64,000 nt of DNA from Paracoccus tibetensis (GCF_900102505.1 NZ_FMVT01000008.1:131952-195951), one strand, 5' to 3'; positions 48,136 through 58,269 are shown, counted from the stretch's first letter. Program-made: numbers and translations. The notes: generated by a model not told the origin, from the sequence alone.

Positions 48136-48950
48136 CCTTCCGTCGCCCCGGGCGCGTAGCGCATGAAGGCGAAGGCTTCGCCGTCCGGCGACCAGCAGGG
48201 CACGTTGATCGTGCCCTGCCCCCCGAAGAGGTCCAGCAGCTTGCGCCGCCCGGACCCGTCCGGCGCCATCAGCCAGAGCGAGACGTTCAGATCGCGCGGA
48301 TGGCCCTCCGTCCCCGGCGGATAGGCCAGATAGAGGACGTGCCGGCCGCAGGGCGAGGGATGCGGGAACCAGTTGACGTTTCCGTCGCGGAAGACCGGGG
48401 CCGCCTCGCTGCCATCCGGGCGCATCCGCCAGATCTGCGCGTGGCCGGTCTCGTCAGAGTTGAACCAGATCCAGGTCCCGCAGGGAGAGAAATCCGGTCC
48501 GTCGTGATGGGCGGCGGCGGGCGTCAGCACCGTCTCGTCGCTGCCGTCGGGGCGGGACGTGGCGATGCGCACCGTCCGGTCGCCGCGGGCGCAGGCATAG
48601 GCGATGCGCTCGTCCTGTGCCGCGTGCCACCAGCTCGGTCGTTCCAGCGGAAGGGTCGTGACGCGGGCGCCGTTCCAGACATGGATGCCAGAACCCTGCG
48701 CGTCATGCGCCGAATAGATGATCCGCCCGTCCGGCAGGAAACCGTGATCGTTGTTGCAGCGCTCGTCATGACCGGTGACGATCGGCTCGAGCATGCCCTC
48801 GCTTGCCCGCCAGAGCCGGCCTTCGCCGTTCACCAGGAACCAGCCCTCGGGGTGCCAGTTCGGCGCCTCGATCAGCATGGGCGTGCGCAGGACGATGCGG
48901 ACCTGCCCTGACGCGAGATCGATGATTTCGAGGGAAGATCGCCAGTCCAT
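48132..48950 (-). CDS. TolB-like beta-propeller protein
   Basis: This 272-aa protein has several WD40-like/PD40 repeats with the recurring pattern WHPEGWFLVN, FSPCGTWIWFNSDETG and WSPDGEAFAF. That suggests a six-bladed propeller like the C-terminal domain of TolB. No signal peptide is seen, so it may be a cytoplasmic scaffold or sugar-related protein. It follows sat on the same strand, behind a terminator. Confidence 0.8.
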   Translation of the reverse strand: MDWRSSLEIIDLASGQVRIVLRTPMLIEAPNWHPEGWFLVNGEGRLWRASEGMLEPIVTGHDERCNNDHGFLPDGRIIYSAHDAQGSGIHVWNGARVTTLPLERPSWWHAAQDERIAYACARGDRTVRIATSRPDGSDETVLTPAAAHHDGPDFSPCGTWIWFNSDETGHAQIWRMRPDGSEAAPVFRDGNVNWFPHPSPCGRHVLYLAYPPGTEGHPRDLNVSLWLMAPDGSGRRKLLDLFGGQGTINVPCWSPDGEAFAFMRYAPGATEG

Positions 48951-48961
48951 TGCGCCTCAGT

Positions 48962-48988
48962 GAAAATGGGCAGCCGCAGCGGCCGCCC
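48962..48988 (-). terminator. intrinsic terminator after sat
   Basis: On the minus strand GGGCGGCC pairs with GGCTGCCC (one G-U) around a GCTGC loop and is followed by ATTTTC. It lies 8 bp past the sat stop. Confidence 0.7.
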
Positions 48989-48995
48989 GTCAGGA

Positions 48996-50705
48996 TCAGG
49001 AGAGGCCGATCAGCCCCATGCTTTCCAGCTTCAGCAGCACCTGATGGGCGGCGCTGTCCACGTCGATGTCGGTGGTGTCTATCCGCAGCTCGGGGCTGGT
49101 TGGCGCCTCGTAGGGGTCCGAGATGCCGGTGAACTCCTTGATCTTGCCCTCGCGTGCCAGCTTGTAGAGACCCTTGCGGTCGCGGCGCTCGCATTCCTCC
49201 AGCGGGGTCGCGACATGGACCTCGACGAAGGCGCCGCCGGCCTCGATCATCTCGCGCACGGCGCGGCGGGTCGCGGTATAGGGCGCGATGGGCGCACAGA
49301 TCGCGATGCCGCCGTTCTTGGTGATCTCGGACGCGACATAGCCGATCCGCTTGATGTTGATGTCGCGGTGCTCTTTCGAGAAGCCCAGCTCCGACGACAG
49401 GTGCTTGCGGACCACGTCGCCGTCCAGCAGCGTGACCGGGCGTCCGCCCATCTCCATCAGCTTGACCATCAGCGCGTTGGCGACGGTGGACTTGCCCGAG
49501 CCCGAGAGGCCCGTGAAGAAGACCGTGAAGCCCTGGTTCGCGCGCGGCGGCGAGGTGCGGCGCAGCTGCGTCACCACCTCGGGGAAGCTGAACCATTCGG
49601 GGATGTCCAGCCCCTCGCGCAGCCGGCGGCGCAGCTCGGTGCCGCTGATGTCGAGGACGGTGGAGCCTTCCGGGATCTCGTTGGCGGGGTAATAGCTGGC
49701 TTTTTCTTGCACATAGACCATGTGCTTGAAGTCCACCATCTCGACGCCGATCTCGGCCTCGTGCTGCTTGAACAGCTCCTGCGCGTCATAGGGGCCGTAG
49801 AAGTCGACGCCCGCGCTGTTCTTGCCGGGGCCGGCATGGTCACGGCCGACGATGAAGTGCGTGGCGCCGTGGTTCTTGCGGATCAGCCCGTGCCAGACGG
49901 CCTCGCGCGGGCCGGCCATGCGCATGGCGAGGTTCAGGAGCGATAGCGTCGTGGTCGCGGCCGGGTACTTGTCCAGCACCGCCTCGTAGCAGCGCACGCG
50001 GGTGAAATGGTCCACGTCGCCCGGCTTCGTCATGCCGACGACCGGGTGGATCATCAGGTTGGCCTGCGCCTCGCGGGCGGCGCGGAAGGTCAGCTCCTGA
50101 TGGGCGCGGTGCAGCGGGTTCCGGGTCTGGAAGACCACCACGCGCTGCCAGTTCAGCTTCTTGAACATCGCCCGCAGCTCGTTCGGCGTGTTCCGGCGGG
50201 CGCGGAAATCGTAATGCGTCGGCGCTTGCAGGCCCTTGATCGGGCCGCCCAGATAGACCGGGCCGGCGGTGTTGTGCAGGTAGTTCACGGCCGGATGGGC
50301 CAGATCGTCGGCGCCGAAGACCTTCTCGGCCTCGCGGGCCTTGTTCGGCAGCCATTTGTCGGTGACCGACATGATCGCCAGGATCACGCCCTCCTGGTCG
50401 CGCAGGGCGATGTCGGTGCCCGGCTCCAGCCCCTCGGAGAACTTCTCGGAGACATCGAGCGTGATCGGCATCGGCCAGAGCGCGCCCGAGGAAAGGCGCA
50501 TGTTCTCGACGACGCCGTCGTAATCCGCCTCGGTCAGGAAGCCCTTGAGCGGGCTGAAGCCGCCATTCATCAGCAGCTCCAGGTCGCAGATCTGACGCGG
50601 GGTCAAGTCCCAGCTGGGCATCGCGCCGGCTTCGTCCTTCAGCGCCAGGGCTGCCTCGGGCGAGACGTAAAGTTCGGGAATCGGCAGATGGTTCGACTGT
50701 GTCAT
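48996..50705 (-). CDS. sat: fused sulfate adenylyltransferase / adenylylsulfate kinase
   Basis: This bifunctional enzyme activates sulfate to APS and then PAPS for sulfur assimilation. The 569-aa protein has an N-terminal ATP sulfurylase with the [10 protein letters not shown] nucleotide site (His-rich HxxH) and GRDHAGPG, and a C-terminal APS kinase with the P-loop GLSGSGKST and [15 protein letters not shown]. This order (Sat then CysC) is the fused form seen in Rhodobacterales. It stands alone on the minus strand, with a terminator after the stop. Confidence 0.95.
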   Translation of the reverse strand: MTQSNHLPIPELYVSPEAALALKDEAGAMPSWDLTPRQICDLELLMNGGFSPLKGFLTEADYDGVVENMRLSSGALWPMPITLDVSEKFSEGLEPGTDIALRDQEGVILAIMSVTDKWLPNKAREAEKVFGADDLAHPAVNYLHNTAGPVYLGGPIKGLQAPTHYDFRARRNTPNELRAMFKKLNWQRVVVFQTRNPLHRAHQELTFRAAREAQANLMIHPVVGMTKPGDVDHFTRVRCYEAVLDKYPAATTTLSLLNLAMRMAGPREAVWHGLIRKNHGATHFIVGRDHAGPGKNSAGVDFYGPYDAQELFKQHEAEIGVEMVDFKHMVYVQEKASYYPANEIPEGSTVLDISGTELRRRLREGLDIPEWFSFPEVVTQLRRTSPPRANQGFTVFFTGLSGSGKSTVANALMVKLMEMGGRPVTLLDGDVVRKHLSSELGFSKEHRDINIKRIGYVASEITKNGGIAICAPIAPYTATRRAVREMIEAGGAFVEVHVATPLEECERRDRKGLYKLAREGKIKEFTGISDPYEAPTSPELRIDTTDIDVDSAAHQVLLKLESMGLIGLS

Positions 50706-50912
50706 GGCTGGGCTCTGAAGGTTGCGGGCGCGGATCGGGACGCAGGCAAGCTGCGCTTGAGCACGCCTTTAGCGAGAGTGAAAGCGATATTCAACCTTGG
50801 GAAAACGCCTCCGCCGCTTTTTTCCGCCGGTCTGTGGCGGCGCATCGCTGGAACCCCGGCAAGCGGTCACCGTTGGGTCACGACAGCAAACGAGAACGAA
50901 GGAGGTCTGACC

Positions 50913-51488
50913 ATGACCCAGCAATCGCAAGCCCATGAGCCCGCCACCCCCGACGAGCAGCGCGCGCTGAGCCGCGACGAGCAGGAGCTTGCCGATCAGG
51001 CCCGCAACCCGGCGCTGCAAGGTCTTTCCGATCGCGAGCTTGGCGATCTCGTCTCGCTCCTGCGCGAGCGGCGCAACCGCGCCCGCGACATCGCCGACCG
51101 TCAGCGCCGCGAGGCCCGCGGCAAGGCCGAGCCGGCCGGCGCCAGCGCCGCGGGCGGGAACGAGGGGACGATGAGCAAGCACGACTACCTCGGCGAGGCG
51201 CTGGACCGCGCCATGGCCGAACGCGATCGCCGTGCCGGCGGTGCGGAGGCCGAAGCCGAAGGCGGCGAGACGCAGGCTGACTTGGCGCGCAAGGCGCAGG
51301 CCATGGCCGAGGCGGGGCGGTCGCAGAACCCGATGATGGAGGACGGGGCGCCGCTGCATCCCGCCGATCCCGATGCGAGTTCCGGCAAGGCCGGCATGGC
51401 CGCCACCGAACGCAACACCGCCCCCTCGGGCGCTTTGGATCACGCGGGCGAAGGCCCCTCGCGCGAGCGGTCGCGGACGCGCTACTGA
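50913..51488 (+). CDS. hydrophilic, charged protein of unknown function
   Basis: This 191-aa protein is strongly hydrophilic, without hydrophobic segments or Cys. The middle has LSDRELGDLVSLLRERRNRARDIADRQRREARGKA (split over residues 38-75), a helical Arg/Glu-rich stretch; the rest is Ala/Gly/Glu-rich and probably disordered. A perfect AAGGAGG is 6 nt before the ATG, so expression should be high. It may be a stress-related protein, but I do not recognise a named family. It overlaps by 7 bp the stop of the convergent hydroxylase gene. Confidence 0.75.
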   Translation: MTQQSQAHEPATPDEQRALSRDEQELADQARNPALQGLSDRELGDLVSLLRERRNRARDIADRQRREARGKAEPAGASAAGGNEGTMSKHDYLGEALDRAMAERDRRAGGAEAEAEGGETQADLARKAQAMAEAGRSQNPMMEDGAPLHPADPDASSGKAGMAATERNTAPSGALDHAGEGPSRERSRTRY

Positions 51489-52114
51489 TCCGTTGCAGGC
51501 GACAGGGGCTGCCGCGTCCGTGCGGCAGCCTCGTCATAGAGGAAGGGCAGGAAGACGAAGCGCCGCCCCGCCGTCACCGGGTCGACCTGGTGCAGCAGGC
51601 TGCAGGAAAAGACGATCCCTGCCCCGGCCGGCGCGCGATAGCGCCGCGCGCCGAACTCGGGGAAGGTCAGTCCGCCCCCTTCGAAATCATCGTTCAGCGG
51701 CACCGACAGGGCGAAGCGGCGATGGGCGGTACCCGGCGTCGTGTTGTCGCGATGAGCGCGGAAGTGACCGCCTTCCTCGGCATCGTAACAGGCGACGAGA
51801 TAGCGCTCCATCCGCGTGACGTGGAAAGCATGAGCGCGCTGGATCGCGGGCACGACACGGTCGATGATCCGCTGCTGGATGGCGCCGACAAGGCTGCGCT
51901 CCTCGATCATTACGTCGCGGCGGCTCTTGTGGCGCGGATCGTGCTTGCCGACGGTGCGGCCGTTCTCGTTCACCATGAAGCCGGACCGCTCGCCACCCTC
52001 GCGGTCGTAGATGTCGATCAGCGTCCGGCACAGCTCGGGCGGGAAGACGCCCGGCAGGATCAGGATCGGCGCGAACGCGTCCGTGTCGGAGGTGATGGGA
52101 GGGCTCTGGATCAT
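51482..52114 (-). CDS. 2-oxoglutarate/Fe(II) dioxygenase (prolyl 4-hydroxylase-like)
   Basis: This 210-aa protein has the double-stranded beta-helix fold with the metal-binding HFRAHRD motif (His-x-Asp), the distal His in LLHQVDPV and the Arg for 2-oxoglutarate in GRRFVFLPFLYD. Such enzymes hydroxylate proline, amino acids or other small molecules. No substrate is suggested by the neighbours. Confidence 0.85.
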   Translation of the reverse strand: MIQSPPITSDTDAFAPILILPGVFPPELCRTLIDIYDREGGERSGFMVNENGRTVGKHDPRHKSRRDVMIEERSLVGAIQQRIIDRVVPAIQRAHAFHVTRMERYLVACYDAEEGGHFRAHRDNTTPGTAHRRFALSVPLNDDFEGGGLTFPEFGARRYRAPAGAGIVFSCSLLHQVDPVTAGRRFVFLPFLYDEAAARTRQPLSPATDQ

Positions 52115-52181
52115 GCGGCAAGGCTAGGCCCGGCCGCATGTCCCGATCAAGCTCGGCTTGCCGCGCATTTGCGGCGAAGTG

Positions 52182-53165
52182 TCAGTAGATCGCCGCGACC
52201 AGCTTCTCGGTCTGCGGCTCGGCCTCGCCCATCGCGGCCAAGTAATGTTCGGCGTCCAGCGCCGCCATGCAGCCCATGCCGGCGCTGGTCACCGCCTGCC
52301 GGTAGACGTGATCCGTCAAATCGCCCGCCGCGAAGACGCCGGGGATCGAGGTGCGGGTGCTGCCCGGCTCGACCTTGACATAGCCGCCATTGTGCAGTTC
52401 CAGCTGGTCCTTGACCAGCTCGCTGGCCGGCGCATGGCCGATGGCGACGAAGACGCCGTCCGCCGCGACCCGGCGGGTCGAGCCGTCCAGCATCGAGCGC
52501 AGGACCGCGCCGGTGACGCCCATGGGCGTGTCGGCGCCCTCGACCTCGGCCAGCTCGTGGTTCCAGATCACCTCGACCTTGGGGTTCGACATGAGGCGGT
52601 TCTGAAGGATCTTCTCGGCCCGCAGGCTGTCGCGGCGATGCACCAGCGTCACCTTGCTGGCGAATTTCGTCAGGAACAGCGCCTCTTCCACAGCAGTGTT
52701 GCCGCCGCCGATCACCAGCACCTCGCGGCCTCGATAGAAGAAGCCGTCGCAGGTCGCGCAGGCCGAGACGCCGAAGCCCTTGAACTTCTCCTCCGACGGC
52801 AGGCCCAGCCAGCGCGCCTGCGCCCCCGTCGCCAGGATCACCGCATCCGCCGTCACCACCCGCCCGCTGTCGCAGGTCGCGGTGAAGGGGCGCTTCTGCA
52901 GGTCCAGCGTCGTGACCATGTCGGTCACGATGTTGGCGCCCATCGCGCGCGCGTGCTCTTCCATCTTCACCATCAGCTCGGGGCCCTGGATCTCGGTCTC
53001 GCCCGGCCAGTTCTCGACCTCGGTGGTGATGGTCAGCTGCCCGCCGGGCTGCATCCCCTGGATCAGCATCGGCTCCAGCATCGCCCGCGAGGCATAGACG
53101 GCCGCCGTGTAGCCCGCCGGCCCCGAGCCGATGATCAGAAGTTTCACATGCACAGCGTCGGTCAT
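52182..53165 (-). CDS. trxB: thioredoxin-disulfide reductase
   Basis: TrxB reduces thioredoxin with NADPH. From the ATG at 53165 ([19 protein letters not shown], 327 aa; ATG at 53177 is possible) it has the FAD-binding [10 protein letters not shown], the redox motif CATC in [15 protein letters not shown] and the NADPH-binding [11 protein letters not shown]. It is divergent from an Lrp-type regulator gene across about 150 bp. Confidence 0.96.
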   Translation of the reverse strand: MTDAVHVKLLIIGSGPAGYTAAVYASRAMLEPMLIQGMQPGGQLTITTEVENWPGETEIQGPELMVKMEEHARAMGANIVTDMVTTLDLQKRPFTATCDSGRVVTADAVILATGAQARWLGLPSEEKFKGFGVSACATCDGFFYRGREVLVIGGGNTAVEEALFLTKFASKVTLVHRRDSLRAEKILQNRLMSNPKVEVIWNHELAEVEGADTPMGVTGAVLRSMLDGSTRRVAADGVFVAIGHAPASELVKDQLELHNGGYVKVEPGSTRTSIPGVFAAGDLTDHVYRQAVTSAGMGCMAALDAEHYLAAMGEAEPQTEKLVAAIY

Positions 53166-53316
53166 CTTGCGCCCCATTCACGGTTTGTGCATGACCTAAT
53201 GCCTCGCAGCCCGGACTGCAACGTGGCGGCGCGGCCGCGCAAGATCATTGCGCGGGCCGAGGCGGCGGGGTAGTTTCCGGTCAGCCGATGATCCCCAGCA
53301 AGGAAGAAGACCCGCA

Positions 53317-53817
53317 ATGGCCGGCGCCAAACTCGACGACATCGACCGCAAGATCCTGGCCGAACTTCAGGCCGACGGGCGCATGACCAATGTCGAGCTG
53401 GCGCGGCGGGTCGGCATCTCGGCCCCGCCCTGCCTGCGCCGCGTCCGGGTGCTGGAGGAGCTGGGCTACATCCGCGGCTATCACGCCCGGATCGACGCGC
53501 GCGAGCTGGGCTTCGAGGTGCAGGTCTTCGCCATGGTCCGCCTGATCGCCCAGTCCGAGCGCGACCTGGCGGCGTTCGAGGCGCAGGTGCAGGTTTGGCC
53601 GCTGGTGCGCGAGTGCCACATGCTGAACGGCGAGATCGACTTCATCCTGAAATGCGTCGCGCCGGACCTTTCGACCTTCCAGCGCTTCCTGACCTCCAGC
53701 CTGACCGCCGCGCCCAATGTGGCGAGCGTGAAGACCTCGCTGGTCATCCGCGCCTCCAAGACTGAGCCCGCCGTGCCCTTCGAGGTCGTCGAGGAGCGGG
53801 TGCGCGAGGCCGGCTAG
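53317..53817 (+). CDS. Lrp/AsnC family transcriptional regulator
   Basis: This 166-aa protein (ATG at 53317, MAGAKLDDIDRKILAELQ) has an N-terminal winged helix (ELARRVGISAPPCLRRVRVLEELGYIRGY) and a C-terminal RAM ligand-binding domain. Such regulators sense amino acids. AAGGAAGAAG is upstream. It is divergent from trxB, and its stop overlaps the pgeF stop by 4 bp; the target is unknown. Confidence 0.9.
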   Translation: MAGAKLDDIDRKILAELQADGRMTNVELARRVGISAPPCLRRVRVLEELGYIRGYHARIDARELGFEVQVFAMVRLIAQSERDLAAFEAQVQVWPLVRECHMLNGEIDFILKCVAPDLSTFQRFLTSSLTAAPNVASVKTSLVIRASKTEPAVPFEVVEERVREAG

Positions 53818-54578
53818 AGCCGGATGGCCGAGATCAGGCGGCCGTAATCGGCCTGCTTCTCATGCGTCGCGCGGCGGTAGCTGAAGAACCGCTCGGGATC
53901 GGCATAGGTGCAATGGCCGCACCACTCCGCATCCACCTCTGCCGCCCGCAGTCGGGACAGCCCGAAGCCGGGCAGGTCGAACATCGGCCGCCCGTTCGGG
54001 CCGCCGCTGAAGAAGCGGGCGTGGTCCGGGTCCTCGAGGAGGAACTCGTCCATGAAATCCTCGCCCACCTCGTAATTGCGCTGGCTGATCGTCGGGCCGA
54101 TCACCGCCCGGATCTGACTTGCGCCAAGCGCGCGCATCGCGGCGACGGTCTCCTCGATCACCCCGCCAAGGGCGCCGCGCCAGCCGGCATGGCAGGCGCC
54201 GACCACACCCGCCGCGGCATCCGCCAGCAGGATCGGCTGGCAGTCGGCCGTCAGCACCGCGATGGCCACGTCGCGCCGCGCAGTCACCAGACCGTCGGCC
54301 TGCACCTCGCGCACGGCGGCAAGATCGGCCGTGTCGTCCAGCGTCACCACATCGGGCGAATGGACCTGCTTGACCGTCGCCAGATGGGTCTGCGGCACGC
54401 CCATCGCCTCGGCCACGCGGGCGCGGTTGACCTGGACCATGTCCTGCTGATCCGTGGAGCGGCGGCCGCAGTTCAGCCCGGCGAAGAGGCCCGAGGACGC
54501 GCCCCCTTTGCGGGTGAAGAACCCGTGGCGGGTGTCGTCCAGCAGCGGATGGGTCAGGATCTCAAGCGTGGTCTGCAT
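53814..54578 (-). CDS. pgeF: peptidoglycan editing factor / purine nucleoside phosphorylase (YfiH/LACC1 family)
   Basis: This 254-aa protein (ATG at 54578, [13 protein letters not shown]) has the metal-binding CNF1/YfiH fold with the residues HFFTRKGG-like GFFTRKGGASSG, the TADCQPIL and CHAGWRG motifs and the final EWCGHCTYAD. Family members act as purine nucleoside phosphorylases with adenosine, or remove mis-incorporated residues from peptidoglycan precursors. It overlaps by 17 bp the stop of the upstream MidA-type gene, so they form an operon with lgt. Confidence 0.9.
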   Translation of the reverse strand: MQTTLEILTHPLLDDTRHGFFTRKGGASSGLFAGLNCGRRSTDQQDMVQVNRARVAEAMGVPQTHLATVKQVHSPDVVTLDDTADLAAVREVQADGLVTARRDVAIAVLTADCQPILLADAAAGVVGACHAGWRGALGGVIEETVAAMRALGASQIRAVIGPTISQRNYEVGEDFMDEFLLEDPDHARFFSGGPNGRPMFDLPGFGLSRLRAAEVDAEWCGHCTYADPERFFSYRRATHEKQADYGRLISAIRL

Positions 54579-55623
54579 GTCGCTCCAGCGGCTGGAAGCC
54601 GGGGACGGGCGGCGCCCCCCTCGGCCAGATGGCAAGGGCCTTGAACAGGTGACCCATTTCCGAAGGCCCGGTCAAGCGCGCTAGCGCCGTCATTGCGCCC
54701 TCATCGCCCGCCTCGGCCAGCCGCCGCGCCCGCGCCTCGGCGCCAAGGCTCAAGAGCCACTCGCCTTGCGTGACCAGTCGCGACGGCATCGCCCCCGCCC
54801 GCAGCGCCGCGGCGGCCAGCGGCGCGAAATCGACATGCGCGGTCAGATCGGCCTCGCCTGGATGGGCCAGAGGGTCCTCTGGACGGTGGTTCCGCAGCGC
54901 CTGGAAGCTGTCGCCCTGCCCGTCCCACGTGCCGTAGTCGATGAAGATCGCAGCGCCGCCATGAGCGGCAATGCGCCGCGAGATTTCCTCGACGACAGCG
55001 ACACCTGCGGCGCAATCCTCGACGATCTCGCCGGGCGCGCCTTTGCGCGGCAGCGGGACCACGGCGCCCAGACCCAGTTCCAGCGCCCCGTCCCCTGAGA
55101 GGCCCACGAGACGCTCGCGCCAACCCTCGGGCGTCATCTGGAACTGCCGGATCGGAAGGGCGTCGATGAACTCGTTCGCCATCAGGAACAACGGCTTCTT
55201 CGGCAGATGCTCGACGGTATCGAGATGCCTCACCGCGCCGAGGCGTTCCTGCTGCACCTGGCGCAGATGCGGGGAGGCCTCGATCAGGACCACATCCGCC
55301 GCCTCAAACATGCCGGGCGCAACCTTGATCGCCCGCAGCATGTCCGCCATCAGCGTCCCCCGCCCCGGCCCCGGCTCTGCCAGGGTGAAGGGCGCGGGCC
55401 GGCCTTGATCCATCCAGGCCTGCGCCAGCGCGAGGCCGCAAAGCTCCCCGAACATCTGGTGGATCTCGGGCGCGGTGGTGAAGTCGCCCCGTGCACCGAA
55501 GGGATCGCGAGTGGCATAATAGCCGTGGCGGCTGTCGAGCAGGCAGGTCTGCATGTAGTCGGCCAGGCTCATTGGCCCCGAGGCGCGGATGCGCGCCGCG
55601 ATGATCCGGGCCAGCGGCGTCAT
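54562..55623 (-). CDS. class I SAM-dependent methyltransferase (MidA/NDUFAF7 family)
   Basis: This 353-aa protein (ATG at 55623) matches the MidA/NDUFAF7 family, with an N-terminal [19 protein letters not shown] block, the SAM-binding [11 protein letters not shown] and [20 protein letters not shown]. In eukaryotes NDUFAF7 methylates a complex I subunit; in bacteria the target is unclear. Its ATG overlaps the lgt stop (ATGA). The order lgt-methyltransferase-pgeF on one strand is typical of alphaproteobacteria. Confidence 0.88.
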   Translation of the reverse strand: MTPLARIIAARIRASGPMSLADYMQTCLLDSRHGYYATRDPFGARGDFTTAPEIHQMFGELCGLALAQAWMDQGRPAPFTLAEPGPGRGTLMADMLRAIKVAPGMFEAADVVLIEASPHLRQVQQERLGAVRHLDTVEHLPKKPLFLMANEFIDALPIRQFQMTPEGWRERLVGLSGDGALELGLGAVVPLPRKGAPGEIVEDCAAGVAVVEEISRRIAAHGGAAIFIDYGTWDGQGDSFQALRNHRPEDPLAHPGEADLTAHVDFAPLAAAALRAGAMPSRLVTQGEWLLSLGAEARARRLAEAGDEGAMTALARLTGPSEMGHLFKALAIWPRGAPPVPGFQPLERHADHA

Positions 55624-56507
55624 GCGGCCGCGGGCACGGGCGGACGCCTGCGGGCCCGCCAGATCAGCGCGAGGCCGATCAGCACCATCGGCAGCGACAG
55701 CAGCTGGCCCATGGTCAGCCCGATCGCCGGCCCGCCGATGACATGGCCGAGCGGGTTGTCGGCCGTGATGAACTGCGCGTCGGCAACGCGGAACAGCTCG
55801 ACGAACATCCGCCCGAGGCCGTAGCCCGCAAGGAAGGTGCCGAAGGCCAGCCCCGGCCGCCGCAGCCCGCCCGCGCGCACCAGCGCCCAGAGGATGAGGC
55901 CCAGCAGCAAGCCCTCGAGCCCCGCCTCGTAAAGCTGGCTCGGGTGGCGGGCGCAGGGGCCGATGACGCCGGGGCAATCCTGCGCGGCCGCGCTGGGGAA
56001 GATCACGCCCCAGGGCAGGTCCGTGGGACGGCCCCAGAGCTCGGCATTGATGAAGTTGGCGATGCGGCCGAAGAAGATGCCGATGGGCGCGACCACCGCC
56101 ATCGCGTCGGCGATGCGCAGGGGCGCGGCGCCGTTCCGGCGGCACCAGATCCAGGTCGCGACGATGACCCCGGCAAAGCCGCCGTGAAAGCTCATCCCGC
56201 CCTGCCAGACCTTCAGGATCTCGGCCGGGTTGGCGAGGTAGAAGGCCGGCTCGTAGAACAGCACGAAGCCGAGCCGCCCGCCCAGGATCACCCCGAGGAT
56301 AACCCAGGTCAGCAGATCGTCCACCTTCTCGGGCTGCGTCGGCGCCCCGTCGCCCCAGAGCGCCGGGCGGCGGATCATCGCCACGATCAGCCGCCAGCCG
56401 AGGATCAGACCCGCGATATAGGCCAGCGCATACCAGCGCAGCGAGAGGGACAGCCCGCCGAGCTCGATGGTGAAAATCTCGGGTCGGATCTCGGGGAAAG
56501 GGATCAT
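55620..56507 (-). CDS. lgt: prolipoprotein diacylglyceryl transferase
   Basis: Lgt transfers diacylglycerol to the lipobox cysteine of prolipoproteins, the first step of lipoprotein maturation, at the inner membrane. The 295-aa protein has about seven hydrophobic segments and the essential motifs [10 protein letters not shown] and [16 protein letters not shown]. It is the first gene of the leftward lgt-methyltransferase-pgeF operon and diverges from ubiK. Confidence 0.96.
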   Translation of the reverse strand: MIPFPEIRPEIFTIELGGLSLSLRWYALAYIAGLILGWRLIVAMIRRPALWGDGAPTQPEKVDDLLTWVILGVILGGRLGFVLFYEPAFYLANPAEILKVWQGGMSFHGGFAGVIVATWIWCRRNGAAPLRIADAMAVVAPIGIFFGRIANFINAELWGRPTDLPWGVIFPSAAAQDCPGVIGPCARHPSQLYEAGLEGLLLGLILWALVRAGGLRRPGLAFGTFLAGYGLGRMFVELFRVADAQFITADNPLGHVIGGPAIGLTMGQLLSLPMVLIGLALIWRARRRPPVPAAA

Positions 56508-56563
56508 GGGGCCTCTGACATCTGCGCGCGCACGCTAGCCGCAGGTCGCGCGGTGTCAACCGA

Positions 56564-56594
56564 TTGAAGCCGGCGCCGGGGCGGCCCATATAGG
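56564..56594 (+). promoter_or_regulatory. possible sigma-70 promoter of ubiK
   Basis: TTGAAG (56564-56569) is followed by CATATAGG (56587-56594), giving a 17-bp spacer to CATATA or 19 bp to TATAGG. The ubiK ATG is about 30 bp further on. Confidence 0.4.
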
Positions 56595-56622
56595 CGGGAA
56601 CCATTGAGGAAGGCTTGTGCAG

Positions 56623-56898
56623 ATGACCACCCAGAACCGTTTCTTCGACGACATCTCGAAGCTGATGACCAACGCGATGGGCGTGGCGCAGGGCGCCCGC
56701 ACCGAGGCCGAGACCGCCATGAAGGGCTGGGTCGACCGCTGGCTGGCCGATCGCGACTTCGTCACCCGCGAGGAGTTCGAGGCCGTTCGCGAGATGGCGA
56801 TCAAGGCCCGGACCGAGAACGCGGAACTGAAGACGCGCATCGCTGCGCTGGAAGGCAAGGACTCGGGCTCCGCGACCGCGAGCGATCAGGGCGCCTGA
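56623..56898 (+). CDS. ubiK: UbiK family ubiquinone-biosynthesis accessory factor
   Basis: This 91-aa protein (ATG at 56623; GTG at 56617 also possible) is of the YqiC/BMFP type: FFDDISKLMTNAMGVAQGARTEAE is a membrane-binding amphipathic N-terminus and the C-terminus (about 50-80) is a coiled coil that trimerises. UbiK supports the soluble ubiquinone-biosynthesis complex. It overlaps the convergent DUF6476 gene by 13 bp at the stop. Confidence 0.82.
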   Translation: MTTQNRFFDDISKLMTNAMGVAQGARTEAETAMKGWVDRWLADRDFVTREEFEAVREMAIKARTENAELKTRIAALEGKDSGSATASDQGA

Positions 56899-57215
56899 TC
56901 CGGGCTCACCTGCCCGTGCAGCGCGCCGGAGCGGTCGTAGAGCAGCACCTCGCCCGCCTCGGTCACGACCACGGTCCAGTCGCGGGCGAAGGTGATCGCG
57001 GCCGGCGCGGCCCCTTCGGGCAGCGCGATGGCGGCGGGCAGTTCGGGCAGCACCGGCTGGCCGAGCCGCATCCACAGCAGCGCCACGATCGCGACCATCC
57101 CCAGCCCCATAACAAGCGCCAGTCCCGTCACCAGCGCTTTCAGCAGACGAAGCTCCGGCACCGCTTTCGTCGCGCGCTTCCAGTCGGTATCGTCCTCTCC
57201 CATGTCCTTGCCCAT
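56886..57215 (-). CDS. DUF6476 family small membrane protein
   Basis: This 109-aa protein (ATG at 57215; ATG at 57203 gives 105 aa) has one membrane helix (about 28-50, ALVTGLALVMGLGMVAIVALLW) after a charged N-terminus containing PELRLLK, then an 55-residue domain. The pattern matches a small Rhodobacterales family that I know as DUF6476. Its start region overlaps that of the divergent rluD, with the two ATGs at 57201-57204 sharing a CATG. Confidence 0.72.
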   Translation of the reverse strand: MGKDMGEDDTDWKRATKAVPELRLLKALVTGLALVMGLGMVAIVALLWMRLGQPVLPELPAAIALPEGAAPAAITFARDWTVVVTEAGEVLLYDRSGALHGQVSPDQAP

Positions 57216-58269
57216 ATCCCCGCCCTCTTCCGTCCTGCGTGTCACGATCCCGGCCGATGCGCCCGAGCGGCTTGATAAGGCGCTGGCCGCCTCGGTGCCA
57301 GAGGAAGCGGCGCTGTCGCGCTCGCGCCTCGCCCGGCTGATCGCCGAGGGGGCCGTCGAGGGCCCGCAGGGCGCGGTGCGCGACGGCAAGGCGCGGGTGC
57401 GCGCGGGCGAGGAATACCTCATCGCCCTGGCCGCGCCCGAGCCGGTCGAGGCGCAGCCCGAGGACATCCCGCTGGTCATCGCGCACGAGGACGATGACCT
57501 CATCGTGATCGACAAGCCCGCCGGCATGGTGGTCCACCCTGCCCCCGGCAGCCCGTCCGGCACGCTGGTCAATGCGCTGCTCGCGTATTGCGGCGACACG
57601 CTTTCCGGCATCGGCGGCGAGCGACGGCCGGGCATCGTGCACCGGATCGACAAGGACACCTCTGGCCTCCTGGTCGTCGCCAAGTCGGACCGCGCCCATC
57701 ACGGCCTCGCGGCCCAGTTCGAGGCGCATACGGCGCAGCGCCGCTATCTGGCGCTAGCGCATGGCGTCATCGACCCGGCCGATCCGCGGCTGCGCGGCGT
57801 GCCGGGCGCCAGCTTCGAGCCGGGCGGCGTTCTCAGGATCGCGACGCAGCTGGCGCGCCATCCTACCGACCGGCAGAAGCAGGCCGTTCATGTGGACAAG
57901 GGCCGTCATGCCGTCACGCGGGCGCGGCTGCTGGAACGCTTCGGCGCCCCTCCGTCCGCGCTGCTGGTCGAATGCCGGCTCGAGACGGGGCGCACCCACC
58001 AGATCCGCGTCCACATGGCCCATGCGGGGCTGGGGCTGATCGGTGACCAGACCTATGGCGGGGCGCGCCGGGCCTCGGCGCGGGCGCTCGGGCCGGCGGC
58101 GGAGGCTGTCGCGGCGTTCGGCCGCCAGGCGCTTCACGCGGCGCATCTGGGGTTCGTCCACCCGGTGACCGGCGAGGCGCTGGCCTTCGACAGCCCCCTG
58201 CCCCCGGACATTGCCGCACTGCTGGAGGCGCTTCGCGCGGCACCAGGGGCGCAGGCTGCGGCCTCTTGA
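57202..58269 (+). CDS. rluD: RluA-family pseudouridine synthase RluD
   Basis: RluD makes pseudouridines in helix 69 of 23S rRNA. From the ATG at 57202 (MSLPISPPSSVLRVTIP) it is 355 aa, with an N-terminal S4 domain (ERLDKALAA..LSRSRLARLIAEG), the catalytic HRIDKDTSGLLV with Asp, and the family motif VECRLETGRTHQIRVHM. It is followed by rpoH; the RpoH-type promoter motif of rpoH overlaps its stop codon. Confidence 0.93.
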   Translation: MSLPISPPSSVLRVTIPADAPERLDKALAASVPEEAALSRSRLARLIAEGAVEGPQGAVRDGKARVRAGEEYLIALAAPEPVEAQPEDIPLVIAHEDDDLIVIDKPAGMVVHPAPGSPSGTLVNALLAYCGDTLSGIGGERRPGIVHRIDKDTSGLLVVAKSDRAHHGLAAQFEAHTAQRRYLALAHGVIDPADPRLRGVPGASFEPGGVLRIATQLARHPTDRQKQAVHVDKGRHAVTRARLLERFGAPPSALLVECRLETGRTHQIRVHMAHAGLGLIGDQTYGGARRASARALGPAAEAVAAFGRQALHAAHLGFVHPVTGEALAFDSPLPPDIAALLEALRAAPGAQAAAS

